Source of the DNA: Ardenticatenales bacterium
Lineage (GTDB): Bacteria; Chloroflexota; Anaerolineae; Promineifilales; Promineifilaceae
Length of the DNA stretch: 64,000 bases
Direction: 5' to 3'
Assembly (NCBI GenBank): GCA_020634575.1
Contig: JACKBM010000031.1
Location: 1 to 64,000 of the forward strand
Position numbers and translations under genes: made by a program. A model generated the notes under the pieces. The model was given only the letters and a program-made list of their open reading frames with translations, did not search any database and was not told the origin of the DNA. Shown piece after piece: positions 8,631 through 17,559 of this stretch (within the stretch, counting starts at the first letter, position 1; each line of letters begins with the position of its first letter).

Positions 8631-8688
8631 AAAAGCAAGGATGGCATGGATCTTGTGATGACAGATCCGTACCATCCTTGCTTTTTTT
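8631..8688 (+). terminator. Rho-independent terminator
   Basis: A perfect 14-bp stem (8631-8644 with 8672-8685) plus an inner GGATCT/AGATCC stem (8648-8653, 8663-8668) is followed by a T run to 8688. The opposite arm begins with four As, so it may also work in the other orientation. It ends the serine protease transcript and isolates the Lrp gene. Confidence 0.9.
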
Positions 8689-8810
8689 GTAGCGGCCGAC
8701 ACCCGCTCTGACATCACAAGGGTATTATGAAATTGATACTGGACAGCCGTTCCCGTTATCAATTAGGTAGAACTACCAGACCCAAAGCGCATAAAATGAC
8801 AATTTAGCCA

Positions 8811-8845
8811 TTGCCACCTGCGGCAGCCGGCGCTAAACTTCCCGG
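8811..8845 (+). promoter_or_regulatory. Leaderless sigma70-type promoter of the Lrp-type gene
   Basis: TTGCCA (8811-8816), 17-base spacer, TAAACT (8834-8839), six bases, ATG 8846. This is one of the clearest cases in the window of a -10 box placed so that the first transcribed base is the A of ATG. Confidence 0.65.
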
Positions 8846-9313
8846 ATGCAACTAGACGATCTTGACATCGCGATTTTACGGGAACTCCAACAGGATGGGC
8901 GGGCCGCCTTCACTGATATCGCCACTAAACTCCAGGTCTCGCACGGCACGATCCGTAATCGGGTCAACCGGCTGCAGGAAGAACAGCTGCTCAAAATCAT
9001 CGGCTGGGTGAATCCCCAGGCGGTGGGCTACAGGCTGCCGGCCAACATCCAGATCGCCGTCGAGCCGCCGGCCCGAATCCGCGAGGTGGCCTTGCAGTTG
9101 GTCGATCTGCCGGAAGCGCGCTTTGTGGCGATGATGAGCGGGGAATATGACCTTTTTGTCGATGTCAACGCCCGCGATATCAAACATCTGACCGAATTTG
9201 TCACCGAATTTATTTACCCCATCGCCGGCGTGACCCGGACCCGCATCAACATGTACCTGGAGGTATTCAAGATCGGGCCTTCCAAGGTCAGTCTGTCGGC
9301 CGCCAATCGCTAG
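8846..9313 (+). CDS. Lrp/AsnC family transcriptional regulator
   Basis: 155 residues. An N-terminal helix-turn-helix (residues ~5-50: LDIAILRELQQDGRAAFTDI, then GTIRNRVNRLQ) is followed by a RAM ligand-binding/oligomerisation domain (residues ~70-145). Length and layout match the family. It is the first gene of a set with an MFS transporter starting seven bases after its stop, so it may control that transporter in response to an amino acid or similar small molecule. This is inferred from position only. Confidence 0.9.
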   Translation: MQLDDLDIAILRELQQDGRAAFTDIATKLQVSHGTIRNRVNRLQEEQLLKIIGWVNPQAVGYRLPANIQIAVEPPARIREVALQLVDLPEARFVAMMSGEYDLFVDVNARDIKHLTEFVTEFIYPIAGVTRTRINMYLEVFKIGPSKVSLSAANR

Positions 9314-9320
9314 AGGTCAG

Positions 9321-10607
9321 ATGATCACGCGTTTGTGGCAGCGGGGGCAAAGCATCCCCCGAAATATGCGGCTGTTTCTGCTCAATGTGCTGGCTTATGG
9401 CATGGTGATTGACGGCATCCTCTCGGTGCTGCTCAACCTCTATCTACTAAGACTGGGCTACGACACAACCTTTATCGGCACGATCAATTCCATTGGCACC
9501 CTGGTCTTTGCGCTGGTCAGTCTGCCGATCGGCGCCGTACAGCGGTACAGCAGCCGCCAGATGATGCAGTTGGGCCAATTTCTCTCCCTGATTGGCCTCC
9601 TCGGCGTCCCACTGGCGCTTTACGTCAACGAGGGCCAGGCGCTGTTCCTGATTGGTTTCCGCGTCGTGGCCTCAATTGGCCTGTCCACCTACTTCGTCCA
9701 TCAGGTCCCCCTGGTGATGGAGATCACCCGCCCGGCCTGGCACGCCCGCGCCCTCTCGCTGACGATGGCGTTCTTCTCGCTGGCGGCCTTTCTCGGCAGC
9801 TGGATCGGGGGGATGCTGCCCGGCTTCTTCGGCGGTCTGTTGACGCTGCCGCTCACGGACCCACAGCCGTATCAGCTGACCATGTTCACCGCCGCGCTGC
9901 TCCTCATCCCGGCCATGATCGCCATCAGATTACTGCCGGACCGGCCGGTCGGCGAAGAAACGCCCGCCGAAGAAACAAACCACGGCACGCTCGCCGCCGG
10001 TTGGAAACCATTGGCCGGCCTGCTGGCGGTGATCCTGCTGGTGCGCGCCCTGCAATCCGGCGGCATCGGCGTGGTGATGACGTTCACTAACGTCTATCTG
10101 GACGAAGCGCTCATGGTGCCCACAAGCCGGATTGGCCTGATCACGGGCTTCGGCCGGCTGTTGGGTGTGCCGATGTCGCTGACTGTGCCCTGGCTGGTCA
10201 GCCGCTTTGGCAATTTCAAGCTGGTGCACCTGTCGCTGGGGCTGATAGCCTTGCTGATCGTGCCGTTGGCGCTAGTGCCCTACTGGCCCGTCGCCGCCCT
10301 GGCCGTCATTGGCATCAGCAGCATGGGTTCCGTCCGCTACCTTTCCTTCATCGGCTTTACGATGGCGCTTGTCTCCGACAAACAGCGCAGCCTGATCTCT
10401 GGCACCAACGAAATGGCGATTGGCGCCGGTTTTGCCATCTCCTCGTTCATCGGCGGCTACCTGATTGCCTGGCTGGGTTATCGGGAGCTGTTTCTGTTTG
10501 GGTCGGCGCTCACCGTGCTGGGCACCGTCGTTTTTGGTCTCATTTTTTGGCGTCGGTCAGGCCAGACAGCCAGGCCAGCCCCCATTCCACGAGCTCCCAA
10601 ATTATGA
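9321..10607 (+). CDS. MFS transporter
   Basis: 428 residues with about 12 hydrophobic segments and a central cytoplasmic loop rich in Glu (around EETPAEETNH). It starts seven bases after the Lrp-type gene, with an AGAGGTC ribosome site, and ends in an ATGA overlap with the next MFS gene. The family is clear from topology; no substrate motif is recognised. Two consecutive MFS genes behind one regulator suggest linked export or uptake functions. Confidence 0.87.
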   Translation: MITRLWQRGQSIPRNMRLFLLNVLAYGMVIDGILSVLLNLYLLRLGYDTTFIGTINSIGTLVFALVSLPIGAVQRYSSRQMMQLGQFLSLIGLLGVPLALYVNEGQALFLIGFRVVASIGLSTYFVHQVPLVMEITRPAWHARALSLTMAFFSLAAFLGSWIGGMLPGFFGGLLTLPLTDPQPYQLTMFTAALLLIPAMIAIRLLPDRPVGEETPAEETNHGTLAAGWKPLAGLLAVILLVRALQSGGIGVVMTFTNVYLDEALMVPTSRIGLITGFGRLLGVPMSLTVPWLVSRFGNFKLVHLSLGLIALLIVPLALVPYWPVAALAVIGISSMGSVRYLSFIGFTMALVSDKQRSLISGTNEMAIGAGFAISSFIGGYLIAWLGYRELFLFGSALTVLGTVVFGLIFWRRSGQTARPAPIPRAPKL

Positions 10608-11788
10608 TCGTCAACTTACCTCTGCATCGCCTGCCGGCCCAGCCCCTGACCGTGGCGGCAAGCCATTTTTCGCTCGAGCTTCTCGGCAATATCCTCCCGT
10701 TGGTCTATCCTCTGCTGATTGCCCAGCGCGGTTTTGACTATGGGCAGATCGGCACCATCGCTCTCATCGGCGGCCTCTGCGGTTCAATTACCCAGCTCTT
10801 CTTCGGGGCGCTGGTGGACCGTTGGGATGCGCGCAAACAGGCGATCCTGAGCATTGCCTGGATGGGCGTGGGGATGGGGATCGTGGGGATGGTGGGGTCG
10901 ATAGGCTGGCTGATAGTGATTGTCAGTTTAGCCAAGCTTGCTTCGGCCGCTTACCATCCGGCCGGTGCCGCTCTGACCAATTTCGCCAGCAGCCAATCAA
11001 AAGGCAAATCTTTCTCGTACTTTTCCGTCGGCGGCAGCCTGGGCTCGGCGCTGTGCCCCTTACTCATGGGGCTGGCCCTGGGCCATTGGGGGTTACCCGG
11101 CACGCTGGTCCTTCTGCCCACCGGGCTGCTCCTGGCTGCTTTGCTCTGGTCTCCCCTGGGCCGCATCCCGCTGACCAAAGTAGCTACCAGAGAGGGTAAA
11201 CGGGGCGGTAAGCGCGGCCCGCTCATGGCGCTCCTGCCCATTGTCTTCCTGGTCGGCACCAACTCCTGGACCTCTGGGACGCTGAATACCTATTTGCCGG
11301 AATGGTTTGCCAGTCAGGGCAACTCTCTGGCCCTGGCCAGCGGCGCCTTCTCCCTGATGCTCATCATGACCAGCATCGGCAATATCGCCGGCGGTCGCAT
11401 TGCGGATCGCCTCGGCAATGAACAGGTCGTCATCACCTGCATGATCCTGCTCCCGCTCTTCTTCTGGGGCTTAATCCATCTGACCGGCCTGCTGCAGTTC
11501 GTCGCCCTGGCCCTGATCGGCATCACCGTCGGCGCCACCACGCCCTGTTACCTGGTGATGGCTCAGGATGCCTGGCCCGATGCCATCGGTCTGGCCTCGT
11601 CACTGGTGATGGGGGTCGCCTGGTTGCCCTCCAGCCTGGGCGCCTGGGTCGTCGGCCTGATTGCTGACCGTAGCTCGCTCACCTTTGCGCTTTCCACCCT
11701 GACCTTTGTGCCCCTGTTGGGCGTCGCCGTCTTGCTGCTTGGCATCTGGTGGAATCACCACCACCCTCCAGATACCAGCAACTTTTGA
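10604..11788 (+). CDS. MFS transporter, fosmidomycin-resistance (Fsr)-like
   Basis: 394 residues from ATG 10604, which overlaps the previous stop as ATGA; the frame is open further upstream but only inside the preceding gene. It has about 12 TM segments. The segment AYHPAGAALTNF, with HPAG after TM4, and the opening ELLGNILPLVYPLL resemble Fsr-type exporters. The assignment to a drug substrate is family resemblance only. Confidence 0.85.
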   Translation: MIVNLPLHRLPAQPLTVAASHFSLELLGNILPLVYPLLIAQRGFDYGQIGTIALIGGLCGSITQLFFGALVDRWDARKQAILSIAWMGVGMGIVGMVGSIGWLIVIVSLAKLASAAYHPAGAALTNFASSQSKGKSFSYFSVGGSLGSALCPLLMGLALGHWGLPGTLVLLPTGLLLAALLWSPLGRIPLTKVATREGKRGGKRGPLMALLPIVFLVGTNSWTSGTLNTYLPEWFASQGNSLALASGAFSLMLIMTSIGNIAGGRIADRLGNEQVVITCMILLPLFFWGLIHLTGLLQFVALALIGITVGATTPCYLVMAQDAWPDAIGLASSLVMGVAWLPSSLGAWVVGLIADRSSLTFALSTLTFVPLLGVAVLLLGIWWNHHHPPDTSNF

Positions 11789-11813
11789 CGGTCTCAAAGC
11801 AGTATGCCATACT
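11785..11813 (+). promoter_or_regulatory. Sigma70-type promoter with overlapping palindrome, upstream of the MFS-HEAT gene
   Basis: TTGACG (11785-11790, overlapping the previous stop codon), 17-base spacer, CATACT (11808-11813). The palindrome AGTATG-c-CATACT (11801-11813) covers the -10 box and could bind a repressor. The 5' leader would be about 100 bases and contains an ACTGGT/ACCAGT hairpin just after the expected start of transcription. Confidence 0.5.
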
Positions 11814-11920
11814 GGTACTCTAATAGAACCAGTGACGCATGGTAACGTTCGGCTGGCAGCTCAATCCTCCACAATTGACAAGCGCCCGCCGGGACGGCCA
11901 ACCAATCATAAGGAATCCCG

Positions 11921-14164
11921 ATGAGTGCCGCTCACATCGCTGAGCCGACCAACGCGGAAAAGATACGTTTGCTCCCCTGGAGCATTGCGTCTAACGCGGC
12001 CAATACGGTGTTTGTCCATTACACCTTTTTTGGCTCGGCTTTTGTCCTCTTTCTAAATGAGTTGCAGCTGAACAATGCCCAGATCGGTCTACTGCTCTCA
12101 TTTTTTCCCTTCTTTGGTCTTATCGCTATTTTCATCGCACCCCGTGTTGCCCGTTATGGCTACAAGCGGACCTTCCTGACCTTTTTCGGCACCCGGAAGA
12201 TCATCACAGCGCTGCTATTGTTCACGCCCATGCTGGCCCAATGGGGCGGCCCGCAATTAACGCTCTATTTTGTGATGCTGATCGTCATCCTGGTGGCCCT
12301 GTGCCGGGCCGTAGCCGAAACGGCCTGGATTCCCTGGGCCCAGGAATACGTCCCCAACGCCATCCGGGGCAAATACAGCGCGACAAACAGCATTGTTTCC
12401 AACCTGACCGGTGTCATCGCGACCTCAATCGCCGGCGCGATCATCGGCGCCTCGTTGGGGTTGGGACGCTTCATGGTGTTGATCGGCATTGGCGTCATTG
12501 CCGGGCTCATTTCTGTCTGGGCGGCCTCCTTTCGCCCGGGCGGGGCGCCACTGGAGCCGTCCGCGGATGCCTCCCTCTCCCTGGCCGGCCTGCGCAGTTC
12601 CTGGGCCGACCGCAATCTACGTAATTTCCTCATTGGATTTGGCCTGATCACCCTGGCGACCGTCCCGATGGTCTCCTTCATCCCGGTCTTCATGGAAAAT
12701 GAGATTGGCCTCAATTCCGGGGAAATTGTCTGGCTGCAGACGGCCACGTTGATCGGCGGCCTGGCCTCAACTTATCTCTGGGGCTGGGCGTCCGACCGCT
12801 ATGGCGGCAAACCGGTGATGATTACCGGGCTGGTTGCGCGCCTTTTGTTGCCGCTGGGTTGGCTCTGGCTGCCATTGGCCGGTCCGCTCAGCCTGCCAAT
12901 TGCCCTGGGCATCGCCATCCTGCAGGGCGCCACTGACATCGGCTGGGCCCTTGGCTCCTCCCGCTTGCTCTACGTCAGCATCGTGCCCCCGGAAAAGCGG
13001 GTCGAATATACGGCGCTCTACTCGGCCGCAGTGGGTCTGTTTGGCGGCGTCAGCCAGTTGTTGGGCGGCCGGCTACTGGATCTGTTCGGCGGTCTACAGG
13101 GCGAACTTCTTTTCTTCCCCCTGAACCCTCATGTCCCCCTGTTCCTGTTCGGTTTATTTGTGCCGCTCATCAGCCTATTCCTTTTTAGCCGGGTTGATGC
13201 GGATAGCCGCTTCTCATTCAGCGAATTTGCCGGTTTATTCATTCACGGCAATCCGTTTCTGGCCCTGACCACCCTGCCCCGCTACTACTGGGCCAAAGAT
13301 GAGGCCCGGGCCGTGGACATGACCGCCCGGCTGGGCCAATCCCAGAGTCACCTGACCGTCGAAGAGCTGCTGGATGCTCTGGTGGACCCCCGCTTCAATG
13401 TTCGCTTTGAGGCGATCATCGCCATCGCCCGTATGCGACCGGATCCCCGCCTGATCACCGCCCTGCGCAAAATCATGGAAGGGACGGAGCTTTCCCTGAG
13501 CGTGGTCGCTGCCTGGGCGTTGGGCCGCATCGGCGATGAGCATGCGCTCAAGACGTTGCGGGGTGGCCTGGATTCGGACTATAAGTCCATCCGGGCCCAT
13601 GCCGCCCGCGCCCTGGGCGCCCTGGGTGACAAACAGGTCGGCCCGTTACTGCTGGCGCGACTGGGCGAAGAAGAGGACAAGGGGCTACAGATGGCTTACG
13701 CCTCGGCGCTGGGCAATTTGCAGATGCACGAGGCCACCAGTCAGCTCCTCAACATGCTGCAAACGACGGCCAACCCCGGCGCCCGCCTTGAGCTGGCGCT
13801 TTCCCTGGCCCGCATCATCGGCGACGAGCCCAACTTCATCAACCTGCTGCGCCGCTTCCGCAATGACGCCGCTACAACCAGTGCCCAGGAGGTACGCGGT
13901 CTGGCTGGCAAGGTACCGGCCGGTTGGCCCGACGCAGCCACCATAGAGCAAACCCTGCGCCGCAGCAGCACCGCCTTCGCCGAAAACCGGCTGGCCGCTG
14001 GCGCGACCTTGCTGCATGAAGCCCTGATCAAACAGGCCCAAACCCGCGCCGACGGCAACACCCAGCATATTCAGGAGGCCTGTTTGGAACATCTCGTCAG
14101 CTACGACATCGAACACCCGGAGTATTTGCTGCTGCTGCTGCATTCGCTGCGCGCGGGCTGGTAG
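11921..14164 (+). CDS. MFS transporter fused to HEAT-like repeats
   Basis: 747 residues, far longer than a normal MFS protein (400-450). Residues ~15-425 form 12 TM segments of the major facilitator type. Residues ~440-740 are soluble and, in the middle part, built of HEAT/PBS-lyase-like helical pairs (e.g. LVDPRFNVRFEAIIAIARM, VVAAWALGRIGDEHALKTL, ARALGALGDKQVGPLLLARL). AAGGAA precedes ATG 11921. The C-terminal part should lie in the cytoplasm and could bind a partner. The next gene starts six bases after the stop. The substrate is unknown. Confidence 0.88.
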   Translation: MSAAHIAEPTNAEKIRLLPWSIASNAANTVFVHYTFFGSAFVLFLNELQLNNAQIGLLLSFFPFFGLIAIFIAPRVARYGYKRTFLTFFGTRKIITALLLFTPMLAQWGGPQLTLYFVMLIVILVALCRAVAETAWIPWAQEYVPNAIRGKYSATNSIVSNLTGVIATSIAGAIIGASLGLGRFMVLIGIGVIAGLISVWAASFRPGGAPLEPSADASLSLAGLRSSWADRNLRNFLIGFGLITLATVPMVSFIPVFMENEIGLNSGEIVWLQTATLIGGLASTYLWGWASDRYGGKPVMITGLVARLLLPLGWLWLPLAGPLSLPIALGIAILQGATDIGWALGSSRLLYVSIVPPEKRVEYTALYSAAVGLFGGVSQLLGGRLLDLFGGLQGELLFFPLNPHVPLFLFGLFVPLISLFLFSRVDADSRFSFSEFAGLFIHGNPFLALTTLPRYYWAKDEARAVDMTARLGQSQSHLTVEELLDALVDPRFNVRFEAIIAIARMRPDPRLITALRKIMEGTELSLSVVAAWALGRIGDEHALKTLRGGLDSDYKSIRAHAARALGALGDKQVGPLLLARLGEEEDKGLQMAYASALGNLQMHEATSQLLNMLQTTANPGARLELALSLARIIGDEPNFINLLRRFRNDAATTSAQEVRGLAGKVPAGWPDAATIEQTLRRSSTAFAENRLAAGATLLHEALIKQAQTRADGNTQHIQEACLEHLVSYDIEHPEYLLLLLHSLRAGW

Positions 14165-14169
14165 GCAAA

Positions 14170-15132
14170 ATGACGCTGTTTTCCTTACCGGCCGGTCAGA
14201 AACAGGCCACCTGGGTTCCCCTGGCGCCCCGCAGCGGCGGCGGTCAATGGCAGCTGCCTCTGCTCATCATCCAGGGCGCCCGGCCAGGGCCAACACTGGC
14301 CGTCAGCGCCGGCGTCCATGGCGACGAATACGAAGGGATCGCGGCGATTCGGACCCTTTACGACGGTCTGGCGCCAAACCAGCTCAGCGGCCGCCTGCTC
14401 ATGATCCCGGTCTGCAATGGGCCGGCTTTTGAGGCCGGCACGCGCAATAGTCCGGTGGATGGGCTGAACCTGGCCCGCGTCTTCCCCGGGGACAGCGGCG
14501 GCACGCTCACCCAGCGCATCGCCGCCTGGATGCACCACCATTTCCTGCCCGAAGCTGACTTCTACATCGACCTGCACAGCGGCGGGGTTGCGTATGACAT
14601 CCCGACGTTGATCGGCTATGGCGTGGGGGATGATGCTCTGGGGCAGGCATCTCGGACGGCGGCTGAGGCATTTGGCGCGCCGGTGCTCTGGGGCCATCCG
14701 CTGCCCCATCCACCCGGCCGGACCATCAGCTCGGCAACGGCGCTGGGCATCCCCTCGTTGTACACCGAGGCGCCGGGCGGCGGCTTTGCCCGGCCGGCCG
14801 ATGTGGCCTGTTTTGGGCGGGGCGTCCAGAATGTCATGCGCCATCTGGGCATCTTGCCAGGCGCCATCGAGAAAGCAGCCGTTACCCATGACCTGCTGGG
14901 CAGCGGCGACCTGGACCGGGTGCTGGCGGCACCGGCCGGTGGCTTCTTCCAGCCTGAGGTCAGCTTGCTGGATGAGGTAAAGGCCGGCGACCAGCTGGGC
15001 ACCATCTACGACCTGCTGGGTCAGCCATTGGCCACGCTCCAGGCCGAGCAGAGCGGTATCGTCATCATGCTGCGCCGCTTACAACGGGTACAGGCCGGCG
15101 ACGGGCTGGTGCATCTGACCAACCGCAGGTGA
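14170..15132 (+). CDS. Succinylglutamate desuccinylase/aspartoacylase family zinc hydrolase
   Basis: 320 residues. The zinc site is visible: H and E in AGVHGDEYEG (residues ~48-57) and the third ligand in YIDLHSGG (~136-143). The SPVDGLNLARVFPG segment is typical of the M14/AstE-AspA group. These enzymes cleave N-acyl groups from amino acids or related amides. No partner in the window fixes the substrate. It is probably cotranscribed with the MFS-HEAT gene six bases upstream, so transport and hydrolysis of the same compound is a reasonable guess. Confidence 0.87.
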   Translation: MTLFSLPAGQKQATWVPLAPRSGGGQWQLPLLIIQGARPGPTLAVSAGVHGDEYEGIAAIRTLYDGLAPNQLSGRLLMIPVCNGPAFEAGTRNSPVDGLNLARVFPGDSGGTLTQRIAAWMHHHFLPEADFYIDLHSGGVAYDIPTLIGYGVGDDALGQASRTAAEAFGAPVLWGHPLPHPPGRTISSATALGIPSLYTEAPGGGFARPADVACFGRGVQNVMRHLGILPGAIEKAAVTHDLLGSGDLDRVLAAPAGGFFQPEVSLLDEVKAGDQLGTIYDLLGQPLATLQAEQSGIVIMLRRLQRVQAGDGLVHLTNRR

Positions 15133-15142
15133 ACTAAATCAG

Positions 15143-15250
15143 CTATTCCCGGCTGACAATACCCCCTTCCACCACAATCACGCCCGCGCGAAGGTCATAG
15201 AGGCGATCATGAATAAGACTCAGCTGCCTTTCTCCCAACCGCGTTATGAC
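15143..15250 (-). pseudogene. Possible C-terminal gene remnant
   Basis: A minus-strand frame ending at a TAG (15145-15143) reads about 30 codons of protein-like sequence (for example QLSLIHDRLYDLRAG then VIVVEGG) before a stop upstream. It has no start codon with a ribosome site. It may be a decayed gene end or chance. I do not recognise the family. Confidence 0.2.
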
Positions 15251-15255
15251 AAATC

Positions 15256-15287
15256 AACCCGACGGGTTGGCGGACCCGACGGGTTGG
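15256..15287 (+). repeat. CCCGACGGGTTGG tandem pair
   Basis: Two copies of ACCCGACGGGTTGG (15256-15270 with an extra A, and 15274-15287), 18 bases apart. The same short unit recurs at 51507-51553 and, degenerate, at 7501-7515. Each copy is close to an inverted repeat (ACCCG/CGGGT). Confidence 0.6.
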
Positions 15288-15303
15288 GCAACCCCTCAGC
15301 CGG

Positions 15304-15338
15304 TTGCCGGAGATGATAGCAGACGGTATAAGAGTGTG
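15304..15338 (+). promoter_or_regulatory. Leaderless sigma70-type promoter of the M24 peptidase gene
   Basis: TTGCCG (15304-15309), 17-base spacer, TATAAG (15327-15332), six bases, ATG 15339. This decides the start codon against a longer frame beginning at 15246, whose extra 31 codons are made of intergenic repeat. Confidence 0.6.
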
Positions 15339-16466
15339 ATGAACCAGCCGCAGCGCGACCAAACCCAACAGCTACTCCGGGAGCGCGGCCTGAGCCGCGC
15401 TCTGTTTGCCGACCCGGCCAACATCACCTGGCTGACCGGCGTGCCCCTCCCCTGGCGAGCCGGCGCCTTTCTTTACGCCGGCGGGCCACCGCTACTCTGG
15501 TATGAGGCGGGCCAGTTTACCCTGATCCTGATGGCCGGCCACGATGGCGAGGCGGCGGAATTTGCCGCCCAGCCGGGCTGCGCCGTTCAAACTTATGAAG
15601 GGTACGCTTATGAACGGCAACCGGCCGGTGCCCAAAACTTGCAGGCAACATTGGCCGCGCTGATCCGCTCCAGCCGCGGCGGCCCGATTGGCATCGAAAG
15701 CGGCCATTTGCCCGTCGCTTTGCTGGATATCCTCACCAGCCAACAGCCGCCAGACACCATCTTCACCCCCATCGACGGCTGGTTGGCCCCGCTGCGCCTC
15801 ATCCGCACCAACGAAGAGCTGGCCCGGATGCGCGCCAATTTTGCCCTGATCGCCGAGGCCCAGGCCGCTTGCCCCGCCGCGATTCGGCCGGGTAACACGG
15901 AGCTGGCTGTGTGGCATGCGGCGCACACCGCCCTGCAGCAAGCCGCTGGGATGACCCTGCCTCTGGGCAACGACTGCACTGTCGGCCGGCGAATGGGTGG
16001 GCCGCCTCAGCCGGTCGAAATCCTGCCAACGGACTCGTTTATCGTCGACCTCAGCACCATCTGGCGGGGTTACTGGAGTGATAGTTGTGTAACCTATTAC
16101 GCGACGGCGCCATCGCCGCAGCAGGTTGCCATGCATCGGGCCGTGGCTGAGGCGCTGGAGCTGGCTATCTCGCTGGCCAAACCGGGCGCCCGCTGCCGCG
16201 ACATTGACCAGGCCGTGCGCCAACAGCTGCTTGACCAGGGTTACCCAACCTATCCGCACCACACCGGCCACGGTATCGGCGTTATCGGCCACGAGGCGCC
16301 GCGGGTGACGCCGCACAGCGACGAACGGCTGCAGGCGGGCATGGTCATCATGCTGGAACCGGGCATCTATTACCCCGGGGAAACCGGCGTACGCCTGGAA
16401 CATGCTGTGCTGGTCACGGCATCCGGGCCGGAAATCCTGACGCCGTACGATTTGAACATCCCCTGA
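15339..16466 (+). CDS. M24 family metallopeptidase (Xaa-Pro aminopeptidase/dipeptidase-like)
   Basis: 375 residues from ATG 15339. There is an N-terminal creatinase-like domain (residues 1-125) and a C-terminal pita-bread domain. Metal ligands fit the family: Asp in FIVDLSTIW, Asp in YWSDSCV, His in HHTGHGIGV, Glu in MLEPGIYY and Glu in VRLEHAVL. The GHGIG and EPGIY blocks are diagnostic. It removes N-terminal residues next to proline or a related bond; the exact substrate is open. It has its own promoter and no operon partner. Confidence 0.9.
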   Translation: MNQPQRDQTQQLLRERGLSRALFADPANITWLTGVPLPWRAGAFLYAGGPPLLWYEAGQFTLILMAGHDGEAAEFAAQPGCAVQTYEGYAYERQPAGAQNLQATLAALIRSSRGGPIGIESGHLPVALLDILTSQQPPDTIFTPIDGWLAPLRLIRTNEELARMRANFALIAEAQAACPAAIRPGNTELAVWHAAHTALQQAAGMTLPLGNDCTVGRRMGGPPQPVEILPTDSFIVDLSTIWRGYWSDSCVTYYATAPSPQQVAMHRAVAEALELAISLAKPGARCRDIDQAVRQQLLDQGYPTYPHHTGHGIGVIGHEAPRVTPHSDERLQAGMVIMLEPGIYYPGETGVRLEHAVLVTASGPEILTPYDLNIP

Positions 16467-16598
16467 CCTGTTTCTGTCACCATCTCTAAATCCAAACAGC
16501 CCAATCCCGTCAGACATTTGACGTATGGTCGGGGCTGAAAACGGAACATTCCGCCCGGCCATTTCGGCTGATGCACCGATCCTCGTTCAAGCCAACAG

Positions 16599-16612
16599 GC
16601 CTAAGCTTAGGC
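16599..16612. promoter_or_regulatory. 14-bp perfect palindrome upstream of the PRC-barrel gene
   Basis: GCCTAAGCTTAGGC is a perfect 14-base palindrome 42 bases before ATG 16655. Its position suits an operator or a small hairpin in the leader. No regulator is linked to it. Confidence 0.35.
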
Positions 16613-16654
16613 TGTCTTGTTAAACGCAGATTGCGAACGAGCGAGGAAACAGAA

Positions 16655-17284
16655 ATGGATATCAGCCTTCAAGCCGAAGTTGTTTGCCAGGACGGCACCC
16701 GGGGTCGCCTGGAATGCATCATCCTCAACCCGATTAACGACCGAATTACCCATCTGGCCATCGGAACTGGCGGGCTGGTCGGGCAAGCTTATCTGGTGCC
16801 GCTGGCCTTTGTGCGCCACAGCAGCCCCGAAAGGATTGAGCTGACCTGTACCAGTGCAGAACTGGTCGAAATGGAACCTTTTGTGCGGACCCATTTTATC
16901 GGCCCCAAAGACCCGGAATATGATTCGTATTTGGCGTCCGAATTGGCTTACGATCCGGCCGGTAGCCTGCTCTGGCCCTACGTTCCGGCCGATCCACGGG
17001 CCATTAATCTGGGCGAAGAGCAGATCCCGGCGGGCGAGTTGGGCATTCACCGCGGCGCAACCGTGCAGGCCACCGACGGCGCCATCGGCCATGTCAACGA
17101 GTTCATCATCAATCCGGAGAACAACCATATCAGCCACCTGGTCTTGCGAACCGGTTACCTGTGGAACCGCCATGAAGTCACGGTCCCGGTAGCTGAAATC
17201 GAGCGTATCGGCACCGACACCGTCTACCTCAAGCTGAACAAGCATCAGGTACGCGCCCTGCCGGACGTACCCGTCGGCCAGTAA
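16655..17284 (+). CDS. PRC-barrel domain protein
   Basis: 209 residues with two related halves, each opening with a PRC-barrel-type strand pattern (VVCQDGTRGRLECIILNP at ~10-27; VQATDGAIGHVNEFIINP at ~139-156), then ITHLAIGTGG / ISHLVLRTGY. PRC-barrels are small beta domains found in photosynthetic reaction centres, RimM and many stress-linked proteins. The start ATG 16655 has GAGG upstream; 28 more in-frame codons lie upstream but read through the palindromic leader. Probably cytoplasmic. The partner is unknown. Confidence 0.82.
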   Translation: MDISLQAEVVCQDGTRGRLECIILNPINDRITHLAIGTGGLVGQAYLVPLAFVRHSSPERIELTCTSAELVEMEPFVRTHFIGPKDPEYDSYLASELAYDPAGSLLWPYVPADPRAINLGEEQIPAGELGIHRGATVQATDGAIGHVNEFIINPENNHISHLVLRTGYLWNRHEVTVPVAEIERIGTDTVYLKLNKHQVRALPDVPVGQ

Positions 17285-17559
17285 GGCAGCTACAGGCTGC
17301 CTGAACACTGCCTTACCGGTCGGGCCGCCAGCCCGGGCAGAGGGATTGGAAGATGAACAATGACCATCAAATGCGTCATTTGTCGTAGATAAACGTGAAT
17401 CGCGTAGCCCATTTGCCGTAAATAATTGCGGTCAAAGCTCGGTTTCCCCGGCAACCAGGTCCGGTTATGCTTTAGCAGGCAGGGAACATCTGGTAACGAT
17501 GATGCGAGCGATTCACCAACAACGACACATTTGTGGCCGAATCGGGCCAGGAACGGCTG
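17285..17559. other. 275-base spacer with a small hairpin
   Basis: AGGCAGC-tacag-GCTGCCT (17284-17302) follows the PRC-barrel stop and could be a weak terminator without a T run. The rest is more A/T-rich than its surroundings (TAAATAAT near 17420), but I see no convincing promoter pair or gene. Confidence 0.4.

Noticed and set aside
15246..15338. Longer start for the M24 peptidase
   Set aside because: The added 31 codons are encoded by the intergenic repeat and promoter; the -10 box places the start at 15339.
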